Shown: one piece after another, positions 22,567-29,727 of the stretch
Layout: the number at the start of each line of letters is the position of its first letter
Numbering within the stretch: position 1 is the first letter of the stretch
Notes under the pieces: generated by a model
Told to the model about the DNA's origin: nothing
The model's input: only the letters and a program-made list of their open reading frames with translations
The model's database searches: none
Assembly: GCA_029210625.1 (NCBI GenBank)
Contig: JARGFU010000024.1
Coordinates: 1-64,000, forward strand
Length of the DNA stretch: 64,000 nt
DNA from: Deltaproteobacteria bacterium
Lineage (GTDB): Bacteria > Myxococcota > Myxococcia > SLRQ01
Direction of reading: 5' to 3'
Translations under genes and position numbers: made by a program

Positions 22567-23016
22567 CTAGTGAACGATGATCGTGCCCCACGGGGGGACG
22601 AGGTGGGTCTGCGCGCTCTCGACGATCCGGGGACCCAGGGAGCGCCCCTTGCCCTCGGTCTTGATCTCGGCGAAGTACATGACGCCGGAACCGTCCGGGG
22701 TCACTTCCACCAGGGAGAGGGCCTCCTGGCGCCCCTCCATATTCTTCACGCGCCCCTCGGGGATCGTCTCGCCTGGCGCGAGCTTCTTGATCCAGCTCTC
22801 GGAGATGACGACGACCAGGTCGGCCCCGGTGCGGCGGGCGAGCGCGCTGGCCTGGCGGCAGGACTGCATCTTCAACGCCTCGGAGCTGAAGTTGACCTGG
22901 CCGTGCGCGATGATGTGGTTGTCCTTGACGATGAAGATAAACGGGAGGGCCTCGGCCTCTGCGGTCACGATGTCGGCGGCGGTTCTCCAGAGGGTCTCGG
23001 TAATATGTTTGCTCAT
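22567..23016 (-). CDS. Hypothetical protein (149 aa)
   Basis: MSKHITETLWRTAADI... contains IFIVKDNHIIAHGQV and a later VVVISESWIKKL strand-turn pattern, suggesting an alpha/beta sensor- or nuclease-like fold, but no motif is decisive. ATGA overlap with the upstream gene. Confidence 0.65.
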   Translation of the reverse strand: MSKHITETLWRTAADIVTAEAEALPFIFIVKDNHIIAHGQVNFSSEALKMQSCRQASALARRTGADLVVVISESWIKKLAPGETIPEGRVKNMEGRQEALSLVEVTPDGSGVMYFAEIKTEGKGRSLGPRIVESAQTHLVPPWGTIIVH

Positions 23017-23294
23017 GCGCGCTCGCTCCTCTTGAAGTAGGTGACGTCGATGTCGTCGTAGTGGCGCTTGCCGCCTGCGACGGTGTAGGTGCAGGCGACC
23101 AGGGCGAGGGTGTTGCTGCTGGGGGTGCGGGAGCCGGCCTTCTCGAGGTGGCGTTCGGCGGTCCTGAGCCGGCGGAAGCGCCCCTGGGCGGATCCCCTGG
23201 TGCTGCGGCGGAACTGCTTGCCGTCCCAGAGCTTCACCTCGCGCCCCCGGACCTCGATGAAGTAGTAGTCGACGGTCTTGCCGGTTGGGTCCAT
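23013..23294 (-). CDS. Hypothetical protein (93 aa)
   Basis: First gene after the promoter at 23347-23376; ATG preceded by GGAGACTCCA and the ACGGCAA hairpin. MDPTGKTVDYYFIEVRGREVKLWDGKQF begins a small beta-rich domain, followed by a basic Arg/Ser linker and a second beta segment. No family is recognised. Confidence 0.7.
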   Translation of the reverse strand: MDPTGKTVDYYFIEVRGREVKLWDGKQFRRSTRGSAQGRFRRLRTAERHLEKAGSRTPSSNTLALVACTYTVAGGKRHYDDIDVTYFKRSERA

Positions 23295-23312
23295 TGGAGT
23301 CTCCTTCGTCGG

Positions 23313-23328
23313 CGGGCTTGCCGTGCCC
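23313..23328 (-). promoter_or_regulatory. 5' leader hairpin, ACGGCAA loop
   Basis: Minus-strand RNA GGGC-ACGGCAA-GCCC, 19 nt before the ATG at 23294. The stem is the reverse pairing of the GCCC/GGGC copies, so the structure covaries. Confidence 0.6.
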
Positions 23329-23346
23329 TTTGTCGTCTTGTCTCCC

Positions 23347-23376
23347 TATATACCCCTCAACGGGGGGGTCGTGCAA
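23347..23376 (-). promoter_or_regulatory. Promoter with spacer operator
   Basis: TTGCAC (23371-23376) and TATATA (23347-23352), 18-bp spacer holding CCCCCCGTTGAGGGG. It drives the six-gene unit to 19967. Confidence 0.8.
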
Positions 23377-23396
23377 GGGCAAAAATGGGGCAAAGC

Positions 23397-23429
23397 AAAA
23401 AAAGAGGTCGCCCCAGCGACGAGGCGACC
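23397..23429 (-). terminator. Rho-independent terminator
   Basis: GGTCGCC/GGCGACC 7-bp stem (23423-23429 with 23406-23412) followed on the minus strand by CTCTTTTTTT. It ends the 24163-23488 unit. Confidence 0.8.
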
Positions 23430-23487
23430 CAAAAGGGTGGAACGTGGTTGGTCCTGCGAGGGCGTAGAGCGCGGGGTTGCGGAGCCT

Positions 23488-23952
23488 TTAGAAGAGCGAC
23501 GGGTAGCCGTAGCGAGCGACGGCGAACTGGAAGTTCCGGCAGGTCGTGAACTCCGCGGCGAGACCCTTCCAGCCCTCGGGCAGGGCGGGGATCTCGAGGA
23601 GCTCGGCGTGCTTGACGCGGAACTCGTAGCCGTTCCACGTTCGGAGGACGGCGACGCTGCCCGGTTTCAAGCGAAGCGGCATATGGAAGTTCTGCGACCA
23701 CTGGAGTCGTTGGTGGACCCCGCAGATGTAGAGATAGTCCCAGGCGGCGGTCGGGACCTCGTCGAGGTCGATGACGGTCGCGAGCGGCAGCGTCTCGATC
23801 TTGATCTTCGGGGAGACGGGACCCACCAGCCCCTTCTGACAGTGCTTCCGGGGGTTGGCCCCCCGGACGTACTTCATCCAGAATTGCCGGAAGCCTTCGA
23901 GCTTCTTGGTCTCCTTGCACGGGGGCTTGATGTAGAGCTGCGGTGTCGTCAT
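23488..23952 (-). CDS. Hypothetical protein (154 aa)
   Basis: Start MTTPQLYIKPPC was preferred over an earlier Met because of the GGGGGCCGACC leader. Basic, aromatic-rich, probably a single beta-rich domain; two Cys pairs (CQKG, CGVH) are unpaired by known motifs. Second gene of a two-gene unit. No family is recognised. Confidence 0.65.
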   Translation of the reverse strand: MTTPQLYIKPPCKETKKLEGFRQFWMKYVRGANPRKHCQKGLVGPVSPKIKIETLPLATVIDLDEVPTAAWDYLYICGVHQRLQWSQNFHMPLRLKPGSVAVLRTWNGYEFRVKHAELLEIPALPEGWKGLAAEFTTCRNFQFAVARYGYPSLF

Positions 23953-23962
23953 GGTCGGCCCC

Positions 23963-24163
23963 CTAGAAACCAAGGATCTCGACGGCAGCCTTGACGGTCA
24001 GTGGAGTCGTCAAGGAGAGGTCGAGGCCCTTGTCCCAGCGGGTGATCGTGTCGTCGCCCCAGATCTTCACGCGAACGCTACGGCGGCGGCTTGTGATGAC
24101 GCCCTCGGCGTCTGCATACTCGCGAAGCTGCTTGCGTGTGCGGATCTTGGTCTTGCTTTTCAT
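23963..24163 (-). CDS. Small basic protein (66 aa)
   Basis: First gene after the promoter at 24213-24241; AAGGAGACTCGAAG before ATG. MKSKTKIRTRKQLREYADAEG...RRRSVRVKIWGDD looks like a compact DNA-binding or KOW-like basic domain, but no family is assignable. Confidence 0.65.
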   Translation of the reverse strand: MKSKTKIRTRKQLREYADAEGVITSRRRSVRVKIWGDDTITRWDKGLDLSLTTPLTVKAAVEILGF

Positions 24164-24180
24164 CTTCGAGTCTCCTTGTG

Positions 24181-24194
24181 CCCCATGCCGGGGG
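24181..24194 (-). promoter_or_regulatory. 5' leader hairpin, CGGCAT loop
   Basis: Minus-strand RNA CCCC-CGGCAT-GGGG, 18 nt before the ATG at 24163, followed by AAGGAGACT. Confidence 0.6.
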
Positions 24195-24212
24195 TCTTGT
24201 TGACGTGGCGAC

Positions 24213-24241
24213 AAAGTACCCCCCGTTGGGTGGTTCCGCAA
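24213..24241 (-). promoter_or_regulatory. Promoter with spacer operator
   Basis: TTGCGG (24236-24241) and TACTTT (24213-24218), 17 bp apart, spacer AACCACCCAACGGGGGG. It starts the two-gene unit to 23488 and lies immediately after the ParB-methyltransferase gene with no terminator between them. Confidence 0.8.
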
Positions 24242-24259
24242 GGGGAAAATGATCTCTTT

Positions 24260-25663
24260 TTACTTTTTCGCTTCTTTTTCCCGTGCCGCCCGATACGCGG
24301 CTTCGACCTCATCCGCGAGGCCGACCCTGCGGCACCCGGGCCACGGCAGGTCGAACTCCCGGCGCAGGGCGGCGATCGCCTGGTCCTCGGGGATCTCCCC
24401 GGTCTTGATCGCTGACGCCTGCCAGGTGGTCGAGTGCTTGTGCCCCGTCAGTTTCATCTTGTAGGCGTCGAGCATGGCCGGGACTTCGTCCTTGGCGTGG
24501 AACCGCTGGTAGACCCAGTTCCCCAGGAAGAAGATCGCAGTGAAGCCGTCGTCGTCGAGGAACTGGATGTAGCGGCGCTCGGCGTCCCCATCGACCGTCG
24601 CTTCCAGCGCCCGGGCGGTGTACTCCTTGCAGCGTCCCGAGAGGTAGATGCGCGCCCCTGGCTTGGCGAGGGCGTTGATGGTGGTGAGCACGTCGGCCTC
24701 GGCCTGCGGGGAGTCGACCGCGCAGATGACGACGTCGAGGACGACCACGTCGTAGCGCCCCCGCTCCGCGATGTCCTTGAACATGGCCCGGCACATTCGA
24801 TGGACCTGTCCGGTGTCGATGGTCGCCCCGCCTTTGGCCCGGCGGAAGAACTCGACCCCGTGGATCCGGTAGCCCTCCCGGTTGAGCTTCGCCTGGTAGT
24901 CCCCCTGGCCGCAGCCGAAGTCGAGCACGCGCTCGTCCTTGCGGAGCTCCGGAAGGATGTGCTTCTCATAGAGGGGACTGCGGTTGCTCATCCGGCCCGT
25001 CTTCTCGTTCTCGCGGAGCCGGAAGACCTGGACGTTGGTCTGGGCGTAGGTGAGTTTCGGAAGGTGGGCGTAGGAGAACTTCCCGTAGGCGCGCCCGAAG
25101 CGCTCGAGGACCTCGGCCTCCTTGTCGTCTGGAATGTAGTTGACCCGGCAGGGCTTCCCGATGACCTTGCAGGCGAGGGCGTAGTTCGCCCCCGAGAGGA
25201 CCTTGCCGGACTGTGTCGCGACCGCGGCGCCCCAGAGCCCGTGGGCGAGGATCAGCTTGATCGACTCCTTGCGGATCCCGGCCCCGGGGGACCGCAGGTT
25301 GCCGGCGATCTCCTTCGCGGGCACGTCGACCCAGCCGAGGACCCCGGCGGGCGGAACGGAGCACGCCTCATCGCCCGTGTCGGCGTCGGTGCCGTTGTGG
25401 AGCTGGTTGAAGCGCACCTCGTCGACGTCGCTCAACCCCTCGAGCAGGACGACCGGCGCGTGGGTGTAGCCGAGCGCCCGGAGGCTCTTGGTGCGCTGGT
25501 GACCCGCGACGATCGTGCCGTCCTCCTTGCGGACGAGGATCGGCTTGAGCACTCCCAGCGAGGAGAGCGACTCCCGCAGCGCGGCCAGGTCGTCGTCCCC
25601 GATGATCCGGGGGTTGTAGATCGCCCCCTTGATCTCGGCAATCGGATATTCGGGGTAGAACAT
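24260..25663 (-). CDS. ParB-like nuclease domain fused to SAM methyltransferase (467 aa)
   Basis: Residues 8-85 are a ParB/Srx-like domain (GAIYNPRIIGDDDLAALRES, with AGHQR 53-57). Residues 230-400 are a class I methyltransferase with VLDFGCGQG (246-254) and VVVLDVVICAVDSP as the motif IV region. There is no DPPY or PC motif, so the methyl acceptor is unclear. ParB-methyltransferase fusions are typical of phage DNA-modification or anti-restriction modules. A second ParB-like gene lies directly upstream. RBS GGAGAGGACCCC. Confidence 0.8.
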   Translation of the reverse strand: MFYPEYPIAEIKGAIYNPRIIGDDDLAALRESLSSLGVLKPILVRKEDGTIVAGHQRTKSLRALGYTHAPVVLLEGLSDVDEVRFNQLHNGTDADTGDEACSVPPAGVLGWVDVPAKEIAGNLRSPGAGIRKESIKLILAHGLWGAAVATQSGKVLSGANYALACKVIGKPCRVNYIPDDKEAEVLERFGRAYGKFSYAHLPKLTYAQTNVQVFRLRENEKTGRMSNRSPLYEKHILPELRKDERVLDFGCGQGDYQAKLNREGYRIHGVEFFRRAKGGATIDTGQVHRMCRAMFKDIAERGRYDVVVLDVVICAVDSPQAEADVLTTINALAKPGARIYLSGRCKEYTARALEATVDGDAERRYIQFLDDDGFTAIFFLGNWVYQRFHAKDEVPAMLDAYKMKLTGHKHSTTWQASAIKTGEIPEDQAIAALRREFDLPWPGCRRVGLADEVEAAYRAAREKEAKK

Positions 25664-25691
25664 GGGGTCCTCTCCTCCCCGGGGCCGCTTC

Positions 25692-26339
25692 TCAGTTCCC
25701 CAGGAGCCCCAGAACGAAGCCGAACTGGACCCCGGCGGTCTCGACGTGGGCCTTCAGCGCGGCCTCCAGTAGCGCGAGCTCCTCCTCGGTGAGCGGGATC
25801 GCCCGCAGCTTCTTGTTGACCTCCCACTTGAGCAGGCACTCCCCATGAGCGCCGACACTGGCGCCGTCTGTTTCGAGCGGGATCTCCGCGCTGCCCGATC
25901 CGGTGCGGTGCAGGCCGGCCTTCTCGGCGGTGTCCTCGAGGAGCTGCATGACGGCGGCGTCGCCCGTCTCGATGTCCTCGAGGAGAGCGTGCAGGTTTGC
26001 GGCATCCGAGCCGGCCAGGGCGGCGATCGGATCCAGGGTCGCGAGGATCTTCTTCTCCTCGGCCTCGGAGAGGTCGACGTAGACGACCGGAACCGCGGAG
26101 ATGTGCTCCCGCAGGGCGAGCATGACGCGCAGATGCCCGTCGACCAGGTGACCGGTGCGCTTGTTGACGACGACCTGCTGGACCCAGCCGACCTCGGAGA
26201 GGAGCCCCTTGAGGGCGTCTTGCTGGAACTCGGGATGGATGCGCCAGTTGAGGGGGTTCGCGAGGATCTGTTCGGGATCTTCCTCCCCGCTGCCAACGAT
26301 CCGGTTGGGAAAGGCTGGCTTGCTCTTGCTCTTGCTCAT
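25692..26339 (-). CDS. ParB-like nuclease domain protein (215 aa)
   Basis: Residues 25-105 show the ParB/Srx core: NPLNWRIHP (28-36), GLLSEVGWVQQVVVNK, and VDGHLRVML (66-74) as the phosphate-binding loop. No helix-turn-helix follows, unlike partition ParB, so it is more like the phage nuclease/ATPase type found beside modification enzymes. Start overlaps the DUF4406 stop (ATGA). Confidence 0.8.
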   Translation of the reverse strand: MSKSKSKPAFPNRIVGSGEEDPEQILANPLNWRIHPEFQQDALKGLLSEVGWVQQVVVNKRTGHLVDGHLRVMLALREHISAVPVVYVDLSEAEEKKILATLDPIAALAGSDAANLHALLEDIETGDAAVMQLLEDTAEKAGLHRTGSGSAEIPLETDGASVGAHGECLLKWEVNKKLRAIPLTEEELALLEAALKAHVETAGVQFGFVLGLLGN

Positions 26340-26743
26340 GCGGCCTCCGCGCACTGGTGAAAGTCGGCCAGGCACGCGAGGAGTACATGGTCGCGGCGAT
26401 CTTCGACGTAGACCTCCAGGCCCAGGAACTGGGCCAGCGCGAGCTCGGCGAGAGCCCCGGCGCTCTTCTGCCACCCCTTGAGGAGGTAGATCGCGTCGCC
26501 TTTGGTCTTGTCGAAGGTCTGGATCGCCGCAAGATCCCGGGAGATGCAGCGGATCTGGAGCTCGCGGTCGACGACCAGGTCCTCGGGAGGGTAGGCCCCC
26601 CAGCCCTCGTAGGCCCGGTCCAGGTCAGCGGGGGAGACGACGATCCAGCCCTGGGCTCGGAGCCGATCGCGGGCGGCGTCGAAGGCGTCGAAGTTGAAGT
26701 TCGCGTAGCCCCGCATTGGACCGGCGATGTAGACCCTTCTCAT
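26336..26743 (-). CDS. DUF4406, nucleoside 2-deoxyribosyltransferase-like (135 aa)
   Basis: YIAGPMRGYANFNFDAFDAA and then GWIVVSPADLDRAYEG are diagnostic of DUF4406/NDT-like folds, as is the later CISRDLAAIQ...YLLKGWQKSAGALAELALA. These enzymes handle nucleoside-ribosyl bonds and may act in nucleotide hypermodification or NAD metabolism. Length is typical. Confidence 0.85.
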   Translation of the reverse strand: MRRVYIAGPMRGYANFNFDAFDAARDRLRAQGWIVVSPADLDRAYEGWGAYPPEDLVVDRELQIRCISRDLAAIQTFDKTKGDAIYLLKGWQKSAGALAELALAQFLGLEVYVEDRRDHVLLACLADFHQCAEAA

Positions 26744-26913
26744 CGGGTGAGGTTCCCCCAGGCCTGTTTGACGATCTTCTGGAGTTCCTTGGGGTCCTTG
26801 ACGTCCACCCCGGAGCGGCGGGCGGCGGTGAGGAGCTTGCGGTACTCGGCGCCCACGGCGCGGCGCGTTTGGCGGTTGGGGCGTTGCTGGATGACCGAAG
26901 GGGAGGTTGCCAT
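26740..26913 (-). CDS. Small basic protein (57 aa)
   Basis: Start MATSPSVIQQRPNRQ has AAGGAGTCAAA; a GCCAGCAAAG repeat lies 15 bp further upstream. Arg/Lys-rich helices (RQTRRAVGAEYRKLL) suggest nucleic-acid contact. ATGA overlap with the DUF4406 gene. Confidence 0.6.
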   Translation of the reverse strand: MATSPSVIQQRPNRQTRRAVGAEYRKLLTAARRSGVDVKDPKELQKIVKQAWGNLTR

Positions 26914-26948
26914 TTTGACTCCTTGCCGCTTTGCTGGCATATGGGGCC

Positions 26949-26975
26949 GAAGAAAGCCGGGGGGGAATCCCCGGC
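26949..26975 (-). terminator. Rho-independent terminator
   Basis: GCCGGGG/CCCCGGC stem (26969-26975 with 26956-26962) followed on the minus strand by TTTCTT. It ends the ribbon-helix-helix gene. Confidence 0.7.
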
Positions 26976-26992
26976 CCCTTCGAGTGTGGACG

Positions 26993-27193
26993 CTACCCTC
27001 TGCGACGGCCTCGAGCATACTCCTCGAGGACGTTCGTGACCATATCACTCATCGGGCGGTCGTCGAACGCGGCGAGACTCTTGAGCTCGCGGTGGAGCCC
27101 CGCCGGAATGTAGAACGTCACCTTGCGCGTCTCGCGCAGCGTGGCCGTCCGGGTCGTTACCTCCGTGTCGGTCTGCCTGTTCGTCTGTGCCAT
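26993..27193 (-). CDS. Ribbon-helix-helix DNA-binding protein (66 aa)
   Basis: After a flexible Thr/Gln/Arg tail, RKVTFYIPAGLHRELKSLA (strand, helix 1) and PMSDMVTNVLEEYARG (helix 2) form a CopG/Arc-type RHH domain. It stands alone between a near-consensus promoter (TTGACA-17-TATAGA) and its own terminator. An operator-like CCCATTGGGG lies in its leader. This is the layout of an autoregulated master regulator. A second RHH protein is at 29999. Confidence 0.8.
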   Translation of the reverse strand: MAQTNRQTDTEVTTRTATLRETRKVTFYIPAGLHRELKSLAAFDDRPMSDMVTNVLEEYARGRRRG

Positions 27194-27230
27194 ATCTCCT
27201 CCCCGATTCTCCCCCCCCCGGTGGTTCCCC

Positions 27231-27242
27231 CCCAATGGGTAT
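27231..27242 (-). promoter_or_regulatory. Operator-like site in the RHH leader
   Basis: ATACCCATTGGG on the minus strand matches the core of the spacer operators but lies downstream of the promoter, about 40 bp before the ATG. A roadblock or autoregulatory site is inferred. Confidence 0.5.
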
Positions 27243-27277
27243 CTACGACTTACAGCATACCACTAAACCGTCAAACG

Positions 27278-27306
27278 TCTATAGAAGTTTTCAACTTTGC
27301 TGTCAA
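27278..27306 (-). promoter_or_regulatory. Near-consensus promoter for the RHH gene
   Basis: TTGACA (27301-27306) and TATAGA (27278-27283), exactly 17 bp. This is the closest match to a consensus sigma-70 promoter in the window, embedded in unusually A/T-rich sequence with a second TTGACA-like word at 27311-27316. Confidence 0.8.
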
Positions 27307-27313
27307 TTTACTG

Positions 27314-27856
27314 TCAAAATCGGCGCGGGTGGAGCGTGATCTCCACCCCGGGGCGCTCCTTGTCGACCGCAAAGTCGTCCGAAAACCCTACGACATGCTC
27401 CCAGCCGTCGTTGGCGAGGATGCCGGCGTAGCGCAGCCCGTCGATGATGAGCTTCTTCGCGCCGGCCACGTTGTCCTTATCGCGTCTGCGGTTGCGCTCG
27501 ATCCAGCGGAAGTGAACGTGGACGGGGTAGTCGACCGCCCGGGTCCCCGCGGTCCAAAGCGCCACGGCGACGGCCTCGGACCAGTGCTTCTTCATCTCGT
27601 TGTAGGGGTCGACGAAGATCCTCTCGCCGCCCCGTCTGCGCCAGCCGGCCTTTCGGGCGGCGGCGAGCAGCTCGTTCTCCCCGGGGCAGGGACCATCGAG
27701 GAAGAACGTCTGGGCGACCGCCGCCCGCTCTGCCGGCGGGGCCTCCAGGCGCTCCAGCCGCTTTGCTGGCCTGCTTGCTGGCTTGCCGTGGTGCTTTGCT
27801 GGCACGGCATAGCGCCCCTTGAGCTGGATCGAGCGACCCCGGATCCGCCCCCTCAC
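27314..27856 (-). CDS. RusA-like Holliday junction resolvase (180 aa)
   Basis: DKDN (126-131), LIIDGLRYAGILANDGW (136-152) and a late acidic VDKERPGVEI match the RusA fold (phage-type, about 120-150 aa). The acidic residues coordinate Mg at the junction. GTG start overlaps the helicase-loader stop (GTGA). An extra basic N-terminal 45 residues is encoded by DNA rich in the GCCAGCAAA/TTGCTGGC repeat, suggesting the repeat was accommodated in coding sequence. Confidence 0.8.
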   Translation of the reverse strand: MRGRIRGRSIQLKGRYAVPAKHHGKPASRPAKRLERLEAPPAERAAVAQTFFLDGPCPGENELLAAARKAGWRRRGGERIFVDPYNEMKKHWSEAVAVALWTAGTRAVDYPVHVHFRWIERNRRRDKDNVAGAKKLIIDGLRYAGILANDGWEHVVGFSDDFAVDKERPGVEITLHPRRF

Positions 27857-28641
27857 GGTTGCTTGCCCAGGCGCTTCTCGACGCGGTAGTCCGGCCCCCC
27901 CAGGGCGATCCACTCGTTCATCTCGGTCAGGCGCGACGCGGCCCGGGCCGTGATGCGCTCGGAAAGCTCGTCGGGCATGAGGTTCGAGGTGACGATGGTC
28001 GGGAGCAGGTCCTCGTAGCGGCGGTTGATGATCCGGGGGATGAGCTCTTGGACCCACTCGGTCGCCCGTTCCGCACCGATGTCGTCGAGCACCAAGACCG
28101 GGACCTGCATGACCTCCTCGGCCAGGTCCTCGACGGTCCCCTTCGAGATCCCGGCGCGGAAGTCGGCGATCAAGTCGGGGACGTAGGCGAAGAGCACCTT
28201 GACCCCCTGGCGGTGTAGCGCGTTGACCATCGCCGCGGCGAGATGCGTCTTGCCTCGGCCCACGTCGCCCACCAGAGAGATCCCCTCGCCCCCCTCCTGG
28301 GGGTAGGCCGTGACCCAGCGCCTACAGGCCTCCAGGGCGCCACGGTTGGCCGGCGTCGCCCGGAAGCTGTCGAAGGTGCGGGTCCGGAAGCGCTTGCTGA
28401 TCTTCGTCGAGGCGAGCTTCTCGGCCATCTTCTCGGCGGCTCTCCAGGCCTGCCACGGCTTGCAGCGAGCGCGGACCTGGCGCTGGTCCTGCTTGATCGA
28501 GATCCAGCCCCCATCGGGGCACTGGCTGGGGTCCTCGCAGGAGCAGTTCTCCCCTCGGGGCTCCTCGCCCGGATCCGGAACCAGCGTGAGTCGGGCGAGG
28601 TTCGCCAGCGCGTCTTTCGTCTCGAAACCAATGCCGTTCAT
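27853..28641 (-). CDS. DnaC/IstB-type helicase loader (262 aa)
   Basis: AAA+ ATPase with Walker A GDVGRGKT (125-132), Walker B VLVLDDIG (182-189) and a TSNL sensor. The N-terminal domain holds CSCEDPSQCPDGGW and a further Cys, a zinc site typical of phage DnaC proteins. It is expected to load the host replicative helicase at the phage origin with the product of the overlapping upstream gene (ATGA). Confidence 0.85.
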   Translation of the reverse strand: MNGIGFETKDALANLARLTLVPDPGEEPRGENCSCEDPSQCPDGGWISIKQDQRQVRARCKPWQAWRAAEKMAEKLASTKISKRFRTRTFDSFRATPANRGALEACRRWVTAYPQEGGEGISLVGDVGRGKTHLAAAMVNALHRQGVKVLFAYVPDLIADFRAGISKGTVEDLAEEVMQVPVLVLDDIGAERATEWVQELIPRIINRRYEDLLPTIVTSNLMPDELSERITARAASRLTEMNEWIALGGPDYRVEKRLGKQP

Positions 28642-29636
28642 TGCTCCCCTCCCTCTGCGGAGCTGCGAACCAGGGCGTTCAGGCCGGCGCCTCGTGGGGC
28701 TCCCGGGCTCCTGGGCGCGCTCGGCCTCTGACCTCCCCCTCCTCCCCCTGCGGGGCGGTTGTCGTACTTGCCCTCGACGATCCGCGTCAGGTTGCGCTCG
28801 GAGAGGATCCAGTCGAAGTCGACCATCCACCCCCGCTCGTTGTCGCCGCGCAGGAACCGGGAAGCGTTGACGCGCTCGATGACCGCCTCCCACCAGGCGG
28901 GCTCGGGATGGATCGAGAGCCTGGTGCGCAGCTTCTTCCGGCGGTCGTCGGTAAGGGCCTTGATGCGCGGCAGGGGAGCGACGGCCTTCTCGTTCCAGAG
29001 CAGCGCGAGCTCCCGGGCCGTGAACGCAGCCGGCGGGCGAGCGGGCGTGAGCGCGACCTCCTCCTCCTCAGAGTCTTTCTGTTCTTGGTCTTGGTCTTGG
29101 TCTATTGTAGGCAAGCCCTCCGGAAGCCCTTCGGAAGGGCTTGCCAAGCCCTCCGGAAGCCCTTCGGAAGGGCTTGCCAAGCCCTCCACAAGCCCTTCAT
29201 ATTCCTCCCCGGCGAGCCCGGTTATGGACAGGGCCTCGATCAAATAAGCGTTGCCGGACGCGAGGATAGCAGAAATCGCCTCTTTTCGCAGCGGCGACTC
29301 TTTGGGGATCGTGTCGATGACGGCGACTGCCGCTTTGCCAGCATTGGGCGACTGGGGGGGGTTGTGCTTGATGTAGTTCGGAAGGAAGATCCAGCCGAGC
29401 TCGTCGGTCACGACGAAGCCGATCTCCTCGAGGGTCTCGAGGGCCTGCTTCGCGTCGTCGTAGGAGAGCCGAAGGTCTTCGGACAGGTAGCCCACCGGGG
29501 CGCGATAGCATCCCAGGGCGTTCGAGTGGGGGGAGGTGAGCAGGTAGGCCCCCATGAGGCGGGCCGGCAGGCTCAGTCGGTGAACGTCTGGATCGGTCCA
29601 GTACCGCGTCCGGATGACGCCATACTCTCTACTCAT
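28638..29636 (-). CDS. Replisome organizer / replication initiation protein (332 aa)
   Basis: The N-terminal 110 residues (MSREYGVIRTRYWTDPDV...LMGAYLLTSP...GFVVTDELGWIFLPNYIKHN) resemble winged-helix replication initiators that precede DnaC genes in temperate phages. A linker of 11-residue repeats (GLASPSEGLPE) is encoded by 33-bp DNA repeats, probably the origin. The C-terminal third (FDWILSERNLTRIVEGKY) is a typical helicase-loader-contacting tail. Start overlaps the stop of a 14-codon leader peptide. Confidence 0.8.
   Translation of the reverse strand: MSREYGVIRTRYWTDPDVHRLSLPARLMGAYLLTSPHSNALGCYRAPVGYLSEDLRLSYDDAKQALETLEEIGFVVTDELGWIFLPNYIKHNPPQSPNAGKAAVAVIDTIPKESPLRKEAISAILASGNAYLIEALSITGLAGEEYEGLVEGLASPSEGLPEGLASPSEGLPEGLPTIDQDQDQEQKDSEEEEVALTPARPPAAFTARELALLWNEKAVAPLPRIKALTDDRRKKLRTRLSIHPEPAWWEAVIERVNASRFLRGDNERGWMVDFDWILSERNLTRIVEGKYDNRPAGGGGGGQRPSAPRSPGAPRGAGLNALVRSSAEGGEQ
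29113..29198. repeat. Iteron array, probable origin of replication
   Basis: Two perfect 33-bp direct repeats (29113-29145, 29146-29178) and a partial third (29179-29198). Each repeat contains the palindrome AAGCCCTTCGGAAGGGCTT. They lie in the middle of the initiator gene, as in lambda O-type origins. Confidence 0.65.
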
Positions 29637-29673
29637 GGGGGTCCCACACCTGGGACCGGTGGTTGTTCTCCAT
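29629..29673 (-). CDS. Leader peptide upstream of the replisome organizer (14 aa)
   Basis: ATG after GGGAGACTCGCG opens MENNHRSQVWDPHE and stops at TAG overlapping the initiator ATG (CCCCATGAGTAG). The good ribosome-binding site belongs to this peptide; the initiator itself has none, so translation of the initiator probably depends on reading the leader. Confidence 0.6.
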   Translation of the reverse strand: MENNHRSQVWDPHE

Positions 29674-29698
29674 CGCGAGTCTCCCTGAAAGGTCTGTA

Positions 29699-29714
29699 GG
29701 CCCATGCCGGGGCC
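29699..29714 (-). promoter_or_regulatory. 5' leader hairpin, CGGCAT loop
   Basis: Minus-strand RNA GGCCC-CGGCAT-GGGCC, 26 nt before the leader-peptide ATG, followed by GGGAGACT. Confidence 0.6.
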
Positions 29715-29727
29715 TGGTACGACGCAG

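Noticed and set aside
24260-25663. DNA adenine methyltransferase
   Set aside because: The Rossmann motif is clear but no DPPY/NPPY motif is present, so the substrate was left open.
29113-29198. CRISPR array
   Set aside because: The repeats are directly contiguous with no spacers and encode part of a protein.
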